Assembly: GCF_030695035.1 (NCBI RefSeq)
Contig: NZ_JAUYTT010000022.1
Span: 62,001-126,000, forward strand
Direction: 5' to 3'
Origin: Frigidibacter sp.
Lineage (GTDB): Bacteria > Pseudomonadota > Alphaproteobacteria > Rhodobacterales > Rhodobacteraceae
DNA length: 64,000 nucleotides
Positions 55,783 through 63,557 of this stretch are shown in pieces (positions within the stretch are counted from its first letter, which is position 1; each line of letters opens with the position of its first letter). The position numbers and the translations under genes are program-made. The notes under the pieces were generated by a model. The model was not told the DNA's origin. It saw only the letters and a list, made by a program, of their open reading frames with translations, and did no database searches.

Positions 55783-56963
55783 CAAAGCGCCCCGGCCTTC
55801 GTCTTGGCACCCGTGCGGTTCATGCCGGGCTGGACCCGGCCGGGAGCCTTGGCGCGGTCAGCACGCCGATCTATCAGTCGGCGACCTTCCTGGCCGCCGA
55901 CACCGCGGACCTGATGGCGATCAACAGCGGCGAAAAACGCGGCTATGTCTATTCGCGCATCCGCAACCCGACGGTTCTGGCGGCCGAGCAGCGGGTGGCG
56001 GCGCTGGAGGAGGCGCAGTCTTGCGTGTTGTTTTCGTCCGGCATGGCCGCCATCGCGGGCGCGCTGGCCCCGTTCCTGAAGGCGGGCGACGATCTGGTCG
56101 CGCTGCCTGATATCTATGGTGGCACGGCAAAGTACTTCCGCGAGGTTCTGCCGGCACAGGGCATCAACGTGATCTGGGCCGAGGGGATCGAGGCGGGGCA
56201 GGTGGCCGCCGCCGTCACGCCCCGGACGAAGCTGATCTTTGCCGAAACGCCGACCAACCCGCTGCTGCGGATCGTCGATCTGCCTGCGCTTGGCGCCATC
56301 GCCCAAGGCGCGGGTTGCAAGCTGATCGTGGACGGCACGCTTGGCAGCCCGATGAACCAGCTGCCGCTGCAGCTTGGCGCCGATCTGGTGGTGCATTCCG
56401 CGTCCAAATACCTCAACGGCCACGGTGATCTGATCCTGGGCGCGGTCTGTGGCTCCCGCGACCTGACGCGGGCGGTGCGCGGTTTGCAGCAGGCGACGGG
56501 GGCGATTGTCGATGCGCATTCGGCCTGGCTGCTGATGCGCGGCATGGCGACCTATGCGCTGCGGATGCGCCAGCACAACAGCTCGGGCCAGGCGGTTGCC
56601 GAGTTTCTGGCCGCCCATCCGAAGGTGGCCCGCGTCCTCTATCCCGGCCTGCCGGACCATCCGCAACATGCGCTGGCCGTGCGACAGATGTCGGGCTTTG
56701 GCGGGCTTCTTTCGTTCGAGATGCACAGCCCCGAGGCCGCCCGCGCGGTGGTGGACGCGACGCGCCTGTTCGGGATCGGACCCTCGGTGGGCGGGGTCGA
56801 AAGCCTGATCTCGCAGCCCGGCAACACCTCGCATTTCTCGGTCCCGGCGGATCAGCGCCGGGCGATGGGGATCTCGGATATGCTTGTCCGCATCTCGGTG
56901 GGCATTGAGGATGTTGCGGACCTGATCGACGACCTTGCCCAGGCATTGGAGGCTGCGCCATGA
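55779..56963 (+). CDS. PLP-dependent C-S lyase of the Cys/Met metabolism family
   Basis: A 394-residue fold-type I PLP enzyme (cystathionine gamma-lyase/synthase, methionine gamma-lyase family). Schiff-base K210 is in VVHSASKYLNGH, with Y113 (YGGTAKYF), SSGMAAI and PLP-ring D185. The common VDNTF is here VDGTL, and the cysteine used by methionine gamma-lyase after the tyrosine is absent. It could cleave a C-S bond by beta- or gamma-elimination. It is embedded between acyl-CoA and ureido-cleaving enzymes, not in a methionine operon, so an unusual thioether substrate is likely (inference). Confidence 0.82.
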   Translation: MTKRPGLRLGTRAVHAGLDPAGSLGAVSTPIYQSATFLAADTADLMAINSGEKRGYVYSRIRNPTVLAAEQRVAALEEAQSCVLFSSGMAAIAGALAPFLKAGDDLVALPDIYGGTAKYFREVLPAQGINVIWAEGIEAGQVAAAVTPRTKLIFAETPTNPLLRIVDLPALGAIAQGAGCKLIVDGTLGSPMNQLPLQLGADLVVHSASKYLNGHGDLILGAVCGSRDLTRAVRGLQQATGAIVDAHSAWLLMRGMATYALRMRQHNSSGQAVAEFLAAHPKVARVLYPGLPDHPQHALAVRQMSGFGGLLSFEMHSPEAARAVVDATRLFGIGPSVGGVESLISQPGNTSHFSVPADQRRAMGISDMLVRISVGIEDVADLIDDLAQALEAAP

Positions 56964-58351
56964 CCCTGATCGTGACCAATGGCCGGGTTGTCACCGCCAA
57001 AGGCGTGGCCCGGTGCGATGTGGTGGCCGAGGGTGAGACCATCACCGCGGTTCTGCCGGCGGGCGAGGGGGTAAAGGCCTATCCGGACGCCGAGGTGATT
57101 GATGCCACGGGCCGGATCGTGATCCCGGGCGGGGTGGATCCGCATGTGCATTTGCTGGTCGGCTTCATGGGCCAGCGGTCGGTATATGATTTCGCCTCGG
57201 GCGGCATTGCGGCTTTGCGCGGCGGCACCACGGCCATCGTGGACTTTGCCCTGCAGCGCCGGGGCGGGTCCATGCTGAAGGGCCTCGCCCATCGCCGCAA
57301 GCAGGCGGATGCCAATGTCACGCTGGATTACGGGCTGCACCTGATCGTCACCGACGTGAACGCGGAGACACTGGCCGAGCTTCCGGCGCTGCGCGCTGCA
57401 GGTGTGTCGACGCTGAAGGTCTACACGGTTTATGAGGAAGACGGGCTGAAGGTCGAAGACGGTGCGCTGTTCGCACTGATGGAGGCGGCGGCGCGCCACG
57501 GCTTGTCGGTGGTTCTGCATGCCGAGAATGCCGGGATCGTCGAGCGTCTGCGCGCCGAAGCCGTGGCGCGGGGCGATACCCATCCCCGCCACCACGCCCT
57601 GACCCGCCCGCCGATTGTCGAGATCGAGGCCGTGTCGCGCGCCATCGCCTTCAGCCGGGTAACGGGCTGCGGCGTGCACATCCTGCATCTGGTCGCCGCC
57701 GATGCCATCGCGCTGGTCGCGGCGGCGCGCGCCGAGGGGCTGCCCGTCACGGCAGAAACCTGCAGCCATTACCTCGCCCTGACCGATGAGGCGCTGGAGC
57801 GGCCGAACGGCCATGAGTTCATCCTGTCGCCGCCGCTGCGGGACAAGGCCAATCAGGACCGGCTCTGGAAGGGGCTGGAGAGTGCGGCGCTGTCGCTGGT
57901 GGCGTCCGACGAGGTATCCTATTCCGCCGTCGCCAAGGCGATGGGGCTGCCGTCCTTTGCCACCGTCGCAAACGGCATCACCGGGATCGAGGCGCGGCTG
58001 CCGCTGCTGTATACGCTGGGGGTTGATCAGGGCCGCATCGGGCTGCAGCGCTTTGTGGAGCTGTTTTCGACCTGGCCGGCAGAGATTTTCGGCTTTGCCG
58101 GCAAGGGCCGGATCGCGCCCGGATACGATGCCGATCTGGTGCTGATCGACCCTGACACAAGGCGGGTCATGTCTACGGGCAGCGACTATGGCGATATCGG
58201 CTATAACCCCTATGCCGGGATGGAGCTGACGGGCTTTGCCACCGAAACGATCTATCGCGGCAAGCTGGTCGTGCGGGATGGCGCGTTTCTGGGGACCGAA
58301 GGACAGGGCCGGTTCATCGAACGCTCCGCGCCGTGCCGGCCCGCCCCATGA
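56960..58351 (+). CDS. Dihydropyrimidinase/hydantoinase (cyclic ureide hydrolase)
   Basis: A 463-residue amidohydrolase that opens cyclic ureides to N-carbamoyl amino acids. The dinuclear zinc set is visible: H62 and H64 (DPHVH), carboxylated K153 (STLKVY), H187 (LHAEN), H243 (ILHLV) and D317. The motif at D317 is SDEVSY rather than the common SDHC, suggesting a non-standard substrate pocket. It overlaps the PLP lyase gene and the next amidohydrolase gene by ATGA, pairing ring opening with carbamoyl removal. Confidence 0.86.
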   Translation: MTLIVTNGRVVTAKGVARCDVVAEGETITAVLPAGEGVKAYPDAEVIDATGRIVIPGGVDPHVHLLVGFMGQRSVYDFASGGIAALRGGTTAIVDFALQRRGGSMLKGLAHRRKQADANVTLDYGLHLIVTDVNAETLAELPALRAAGVSTLKVYTVYEEDGLKVEDGALFALMEAAARHGLSVVLHAENAGIVERLRAEAVARGDTHPRHHALTRPPIVEIEAVSRAIAFSRVTGCGVHILHLVAADAIALVAAARAEGLPVTAETCSHYLALTDEALERPNGHEFILSPPLRDKANQDRLWKGLESAALSLVASDEVSYSAVAKAMGLPSFATVANGITGIEARLPLLYTLGVDQGRIGLQRFVELFSTWPAEIFGFAGKGRIAPGYDADLVLIDPDTRRVMSTGSDYGDIGYNPYAGMELTGFATETIYRGKLVVRDGAFLGTEGQGRFIERSAPCRPAP

Positions 58352-59553
58352 ACTTTGCTGCCGACTTCGCGGCGCTGCGCCAGATCGGCGCGGATGCGGC
58401 CGGCGGCTGGAGCAGGCCGGCGTTTTCCGAGGCCGACAACGCCGCGCACGATTGGCTGCTGGAGCAGGGGCGCGCTGCGGGGCTGGACGCCCGCTATGAT
58501 GCCTTCGGCAACGCGATCCTGCGCCTTGAGGGCGACGGCCGCCCGGCGCTGCTGATCGGCTCGCATCTGGATACGGTCCGCAACGGCGGCGCCTTTGACG
58601 GGGCCATCGGTGTTCTGGCGGGGCTGGAGGTATTGCGCCGGCTGCGCGCCAGTGGCCAGCCCGGCGCGCCGGTGGAGGCCATCTCCTTCCGCGACGAGGA
58701 GGGCCGCTTTGGCCCCTTCACCGGCAGCCGCGCGATGCTGGGGCAGCATGACGCGGCCGCGCTGGCCAAGGCCCGCGCGGCGGATGGCGAGACGCTGGCC
58801 GAGGCGATGGCCGGCGCCGGGTTCACTCCCGCCAACGTGCCGCGGGATCTGTCCACCATTGCCGGGTATCTGGAGCTGCATATCGAGCAAGGGCCGGTGC
58901 TGGAGCAGGCGGGCTGCCCCATTGGCATCGTCACCGCCATCGCCGGGCAAGAGCGGCTGTCGCTGCGCTTCACCGGGCAGGCCGACCATGCGGGCACCGC
59001 GCCGATGGACCTGCGCCGCGATGCCTTTGCCGGTGCTGCCCGTTTTGCCACCGCCTTCCGCGACCTCATCCGCGCCGCGGGTGACCCCGCCCTGCGCGGC
59101 ACCATCGGTGTGGTGAAGCTGAGCCCCAATCAGGGCAATGTCGTGCCCGGCGAGGTGACGCTGGGGCTGGAGATTCGCAGCACCGAGGCCGGAACGCTGC
59201 CGGATCTGCGGGGGCGGATCATTGCGCTGGCGGAGGATATTGCAGAGCAGGAGCAGCTTGGCCTGCGCAGCCGCGGGATCTATTCCGAAAGCCCGGTCCC
59301 GATGGACGCCGCGCTGCAAGCGGCGCTGGCGGCTTCGGCGGCGGCGCTTGGGCACAGCGCGCTGCGCCTGCCGTCGGGCGCGAACCATGATGCCGGGATC
59401 ATGGGGCGGCTGGTGCCCTCGGCGATGATCTTCGTGCCCTCAGTTGGCGGGCGCAGCCATTGCCCCGAGGAGGAGACGGAACCCGCTTTCATCGAGGCCG
59501 CCATCGACGTGCTGCACCACGCCGTCATGACGCTGCGGAGGGTGCGCGCATGA
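58348..59553 (+). CDS. N-carbamoyl-L-amino acid / allantoate amidohydrolase family (M20)
   Basis: A 401-residue M20-type zinc hydrolase. Metal ligands: H73 and D84 (GSHLDTV, GAFDGA), E118 (RDEEG), H178 (LELHIEQGP) and a late His in GRSHCPE. The HIEQGP signature marks the HyuC/AllC/beta-ureidopropionase group, which removes the carbamoyl group as CO2 and ammonia. The ATG at 58348 overlaps the hydantoinase stop. Together the two open and strip a ureido ring. Confidence 0.86.
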   Translation: MNFAADFAALRQIGADAAGGWSRPAFSEADNAAHDWLLEQGRAAGLDARYDAFGNAILRLEGDGRPALLIGSHLDTVRNGGAFDGAIGVLAGLEVLRRLRASGQPGAPVEAISFRDEEGRFGPFTGSRAMLGQHDAAALAKARAADGETLAEAMAGAGFTPANVPRDLSTIAGYLELHIEQGPVLEQAGCPIGIVTAIAGQERLSLRFTGQADHAGTAPMDLRRDAFAGAARFATAFRDLIRAAGDPALRGTIGVVKLSPNQGNVVPGEVTLGLEIRSTEAGTLPDLRGRIIALAEDIAEQEQLGLRSRGIYSESPVPMDAALQAALAASAAALGHSALRLPSGANHDAGIMGRLVPSAMIFVPSVGGRSHCPEEETEPAFIEAAIDVLHHAVMTLRRVRA

Positions 59554-61238
59554 CGCCGGGTCCTACCGCGCTGCCGGCCGAAACCGGCGCGCAGTCGCCG
59601 CTTTGGGTGCCGGGGGAACCGGCGGACATCGCCTTGCCGCCGGGCAGCCTTGCCGGCAGCCTGATCCGCTCTGCCGCCGCTTTCCCCGAACGCCCCGCGC
59701 TGCACTACTATGGCGCGACGCATGACTATGGCTGGCTGCTGGCCGAGGTGGAGCGGCTCGCGGGATATCTGGTCGCGCGAGGGCTGCAACCGGGTGACCG
59801 GGTAATGATCGACCTGCAGAACAGCCCGCAATTTGTCATCGCCTTCTACGGCATCCTGCGCGCCAATGGCGTCGTGGTGCCGGTCAACCCGATGAACACG
59901 GCGGATGAGCTGCGCCACTACGCCGCCGACAGCGGCGCGCGGATGGCGGTGGTGGGCGAAGAGCTGCTGGACCGGATCCAGCCGCTTCTGGGCACAGAAA
60001 TCGACCATGTCTTGCGCGTCCGCTATGCCGATATGGCGGGGAACGATCCCGCGCAGCCGCTGCCTGCCGCGCTGACTGCGCCGCCGCCGCTGCCCCTGCC
60101 GGGCTGCACCGACCTGATGGCCGCACTGGCGCTGAACCTGCCGCCGCCGCCGCTGGTGGCCGGGCCCGATGATCTGGCGGTACTGCCCTACAGTTCGGGC
60201 ACCACCGGCCGGCCCAAGGCCTGCATGCACAGCCATCAGGGCGCGCATTTCGTCGCCAAGGCGCAGGCGGTCTGGTATCGGATCGACCGACATTCGGTGA
60301 TGACCAGCTTCATGCCGCTGTTCCATGTCGCGGGGATGATGGCCTCTATGGCGACGGCCATCTATGCCGGGGCCAGCCTGATCCTGATGACCCGCTGGGA
60401 TGCCGAGGCGATCCCGGCCCTGTTCCGCCGCCACCGCCCGACATGGTGGTCTGCCGCCCCGACAATGGTGGTCGATGTGCTGGCTGCGCCCGGGTTTTCG
60501 GATGACTGCTTCACCAGCCTGCGCGTGGTCACCGGGGGCGGCGCCTCGATGCCCGCTGCCGTGGTCGCGCGGCTGCGGGACAAATGGGGCCTGCGGTTTT
60601 GCGAGGGATATGGGCTGACCGAGACCATCTCGGCCACCCATCTCAACCCGCTGGAAGAGCCAAAGCCGCAATGCCTTGGCCTGCCGATCTACAACACCCA
60701 TGCCTTCATCGCCGATCCCGAAACGCTGGACCCGCTGGCGCAGGGCGCGTTGGGAGAGATCCTGATCAGCGGCCCGCAGGTGATGCGCGGCTACTGGAAC
60801 CTGCCGGAAGCGACTGCCGAGACGCTGGTGGAGCGCGGGGGGCGGCTCTGGCTGCGGAGCGGCGATCTGGGCTATGCTGATGCCGATGGCTGCTATTTCA
60901 TCGTTGACCGGATCAAGCGCATGATCAACGTCTCGGGCTACAAGGTCTGGCCCGCGGAATGCGAGATGCTGCTGTACCGGCACCCGGCCGTGGCGGAATG
61001 CGCCGTGATCTCGGCCCCCGATCCGCGCCGGGGCGAGGCGGTGCGGGCCATCATCTCGCTGCGCAGCGAGGATCGTGGCACGGTCACGGCCGAGGATATC
61101 ATCGGCTTCGCGCGCGAACTGATGGCCGCCTACAAGGTGCCGCGGCAGGTGGAGTTCCGCGAGACGTTGCCGCGCACCGGCACCCGCAAGGTCGACTGGC
61201 GGGCCCTGCAAGCCGAAGCCTGGGGGAAGACGCCATGA
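59550..61238 (+). CDS. Acyl-CoA synthetase (AMP-forming)
   Basis: A 562-residue ANL-superfamily ligase. Core motifs: YSSGTTGRPKA (ATP loop, about 220), GYGLTE, SGDLGYADADG and the hinge region DRIKRMINVSGYKVWPAE. The C-terminal catalytic lysine is in GTRKVDW. It activates a carboxylic acid as CoA thioester and would supply the two dehydrogenases. The ATG at 59550 overlaps the amidohydrolase stop. Resembles medium/long-chain and CaiC-like ligases; substrate unassigned. Confidence 0.86.
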   Translation: MTPGPTALPAETGAQSPLWVPGEPADIALPPGSLAGSLIRSAAAFPERPALHYYGATHDYGWLLAEVERLAGYLVARGLQPGDRVMIDLQNSPQFVIAFYGILRANGVVVPVNPMNTADELRHYAADSGARMAVVGEELLDRIQPLLGTEIDHVLRVRYADMAGNDPAQPLPAALTAPPPLPLPGCTDLMAALALNLPPPPLVAGPDDLAVLPYSSGTTGRPKACMHSHQGAHFVAKAQAVWYRIDRHSVMTSFMPLFHVAGMMASMATAIYAGASLILMTRWDAEAIPALFRRHRPTWWSAAPTMVVDVLAAPGFSDDCFTSLRVVTGGGASMPAAVVARLRDKWGLRFCEGYGLTETISATHLNPLEEPKPQCLGLPIYNTHAFIADPETLDPLAQGALGEILISGPQVMRGYWNLPEATAETLVERGGRLWLRSGDLGYADADGCYFIVDRIKRMINVSGYKVWPAECEMLLYRHPAVAECAVISAPDPRRGEAVRAIISLRSEDRGTVTAEDIIGFARELMAAYKVPRQVEFRETLPRTGTRKVDWRALQAEAWGKTP

Positions 61239-61696
61239 TAGACCAGATCTGGTACGAGGATTTCATCCCCGGCACCGTGCTGACCAGCCCCCCGCGCAAG
61301 ATCACCCTTGCCGATATCGATGCTTATGCGCGGCTGACGGGCGAGGATCATCCCGTCCATATGGACGACGCCTTTGCCCAGGCGGCCGGGTTTGCCGGGC
61401 GCATCACCCACGGGCTGTTCAACCTTGCGCTGGTCGAGGGGCTGAAGGCGGGCCTTGGCCGTTTCGACCGCTCTGTCATCGCCTCGCTTGGATGGACCGA
61501 CATCAAGTTTCCCGCGCCGCTTTACCCGGGCGAGGAGGTACATCTGCGGCTGGAGTTCATCGAGCGCCGCCCAACCTCCAAACCCGGCCGCGGTCTGGCG
61601 ACGGAGCGGGGCATTCTGGTAAAGGCCGACGGGACAGAGGTGGTGCGGGGCGATCACCTGATCTTGCTGCTGACCCGCCCGGAAGGACCCGCATGA
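61235..61696 (+). CDS. MaoC-family (R)-specific enoyl-CoA hydratase
   Basis: A 153-residue single hot-dog hydratase with the MaoC/PhaJ motif TGEDHPVHMDDAFAQAAGF...ITHGLFN, with Asp and His as catalytic pair. It overlaps neighbours by ATGA at both ends. A second R-type hydratase besides the double hot-dog at 47135, in a region that also has crotonase hydratases, implies more than one hydration step or stereochemistry. Confidence 0.83.
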   Translation: MIDQIWYEDFIPGTVLTSPPRKITLADIDAYARLTGEDHPVHMDDAFAQAAGFAGRITHGLFNLALVEGLKAGLGRFDRSVIASLGWTDIKFPAPLYPGEEVHLRLEFIERRPTSKPGRGLATERGILVKADGTEVVRGDHLILLLTRPEGPA

Positions 61697-62700
61697 CCCG
61701 TATTGCCCTGCGCCTTCTGTCGGCCATTCCCACCCTGTTCGGGGTCGTGATCGTGACCTTCCTGCTGACGCGGGTGCTGCCCGGCGATCCGGCGGTGTTC
61801 TTCGCGTCGAACCCGTCGATGAGCACCGATGACATCGCCGCGCTGCGCGAACAGCTGGGCCTCGACAAATCGCTGATCGAGCAGTTCTGGATCTATCTCG
61901 TCGCGCTGTTTCAGGGCGATCTGGGCAATTCGCTGACCACCGGGCAAACGGTGATGACAGAGATCATCAACCGCCTGCCAGCCTCGGCCGAACTTACGGT
62001 CTTTGCCTTCCTGCTGGCCATCGGCGTGTCCTTGCCGCTGGGGCTTGCCGCGGCGCTGCGGCCCGGATCGCTGATCGACCACCTCTCGCGGCTGATCTCC
62101 ACGCTAGGCGTGTCGATGCCGACCTTCGTGACCGGGCTGTTGCTGATCTATGTCTTCTACTTCCTGCTGGGGGTGGCGCCGGAGCCGATCGGGCGGATGG
62201 ACCCGTTCCTGTTCGATCCGCCGAAAGTGACCGGAATGCTGACGGTCGATGCGCTGATCGCCGGGGATATGGAGGTGTTTCGCGCCGCCTTCACCCAGAT
62301 GATCCTGCCCGCGGTGACGATGGCGCTGTTCGCGCTGGCGCCGCTGACACGGATGACGCGGGCGGCGATGCTGGGCACGCTTGGGTCTGAATTCGTGCGC
62401 ACCGCCCGCGCCTCGGGCCTGTCCCGGCGCAAGATCATCTTCACCTATGCCTTCCGCAACGCGCTGCTGCCGGTGGTGACGACGATGGGCATGACCTTTT
62501 CCTACATGCTGGGCGCGAATGTGCTGGTGGAACGGGTCTTCTCCTGGCCGGGCATCGGCGCCTTTGCGATGGATAGCATCATCAACCTAGACTACGCGCC
62601 GCTGCAGGGCTTCATGCTGGTCATGGCGGCGATATTTATCCTGGTGAACCTGACGACCGATATCGTGGTGACGATCATCGACCCGAGGGCGTCGAAATGA
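61693..62700 (+). CDS. Opp/Dpp-type ABC transporter permease, B component (third transporter)
   Basis: A 335-residue permease with LPGDPAVF, the EAA loop (GSEFVRTARASGLS...AFRNALLPV) and a C-terminus ending TIIDPRASK. ATGA overlaps on both sides tie it to the catabolic operon. Its binding protein is probably that at 41341-42936, or one beyond the window. Confidence 0.85.
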   Translation: MTRIALRLLSAIPTLFGVVIVTFLLTRVLPGDPAVFFASNPSMSTDDIAALREQLGLDKSLIEQFWIYLVALFQGDLGNSLTTGQTVMTEIINRLPASAELTVFAFLLAIGVSLPLGLAAALRPGSLIDHLSRLISTLGVSMPTFVTGLLLIYVFYFLLGVAPEPIGRMDPFLFDPPKVTGMLTVDALIAGDMEVFRAAFTQMILPAVTMALFALAPLTRMTRAAMLGTLGSEFVRTARASGLSRRKIIFTYAFRNALLPVVTTMGMTFSYMLGANVLVERVFSWPGIGAFAMDSIINLDYAPLQGFMLVMAAIFILVNLTTDIVVTIIDPRASK

Positions 62701-63557
62701 AAAGCCGCGCCATGCAGGACCGCTGGGACGTGATCCGCCATGTGGTGGGGGGAAATCCGGTCAACCTGATCGCCTTCGTGCTGTTCGCGCTGATCTGCCT
62801 TGCCGCGCTCCTTGGCCCGGTGCTGGCGCCGCAAGATCCGCTGGCAACGAACGCGGCCTTCGCGTTGCAACCGCCCTCGACACAGTTCTGGTTCGGCACC
62901 GACCAACTGGGCCGCGACATCTTTTCCCGCGTGCTGGTCGCCACCCGGCTGGATCTTCTGATCGCCTTTGGCGCGGTGGGGCTGTCTTGCCTGCTGGGGT
63001 CACTGATCGGGGCGATGATCGGCTATTGGGGCGGGTTCTGGGATGGCGCCACCTCTCGCGTGGTCGATGTGCTGATGGCCTTTCCGCTGTTCGTGCTGGC
63101 GATGGCGACGGTGGCCGCGCTTGGCAACACCGTCGCCAATGTCATCTATGCCACCGCCGTCATCAACCTGCCCTTCTACATCCGCCTTGCGCGGGCCGAG
63201 GTGCGGGTGCGCCGCGGCCTTGGCTATGTCGAGGCGGCGCGGGTGGGCGGGTCCGGCGACTGGCGCATCCTGATTCGCTTCTTGCTGCCGAACATCGCCT
63301 CGCCGCTGGTCATTCAGGCCTCGGTCAATCTGGGTTGGGCGGTACTCAACGCGGCGGGCCTGTCCTTCCTTGGCCTGGGCGTGCGCCCGCCGACGCCCGA
63401 ATGGGGGATCATGGTGGCCGAGGGCGCGCGCTTCATCGCCTCGGGCGAATGGTGGGTCGCGGCCTTTCCGGGCTTTGCCCTGATGGTCACCGTCTTCACC
63501 TTCAACCTGACGGGGGATGCCCTGCGCGACATTCTGGACCCGAGGATGCGGACATGA
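62697..63557 (+). CDS. Opp/Dpp-type ABC transporter permease, C component (third transporter)
   Basis: A 286-residue permease with FGTDQLGRDIFSRVL and the EAA loop VEAARVGGSG...LLPNIASPL. The C-terminus GDALRDILDPRM is typical. It overlaps the B-type permease gene and the ATPase gene by ATGA. Pairs with the 61693 product to carry the pathway substrate into the cell. Confidence 0.85.
   Translation: MKSRAMQDRWDVIRHVVGGNPVNLIAFVLFALICLAALLGPVLAPQDPLATNAAFALQPPSTQFWFGTDQLGRDIFSRVLVATRLDLLIAFGAVGLSCLLGSLIGAMIGYWGGFWDGATSRVVDVLMAFPLFVLAMATVAALGNTVANVIYATAVINLPFYIRLARAEVRVRRGLGYVEAARVGGSGDWRILIRFLLPNIASPLVIQASVNLGWAVLNAAGLSFLGLGVRPPTPEWGIMVAEGARFIASGEWWVAAFPGFALMVTVFTFNLTGDALRDILDPRMRT

Noticed and set aside
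56960-59553. Simple reductive pyrimidine degradation operon
   Set aside because: No dihydropyrimidine dehydrogenase in the window, and the two genes are embedded in acyl-CoA and C-S lyase genes; kept only as an alternative.
52711-61696. Carnitine catabolism operon, suggested by the CaiD-like hydratase and CaiC-like ligase
   Set aside because: No CaiB-type CoA transferase, CaiA-specific features or betaine transporter was seen, and carnitine does not explain the ureide hydrolases or the C-S lyase.
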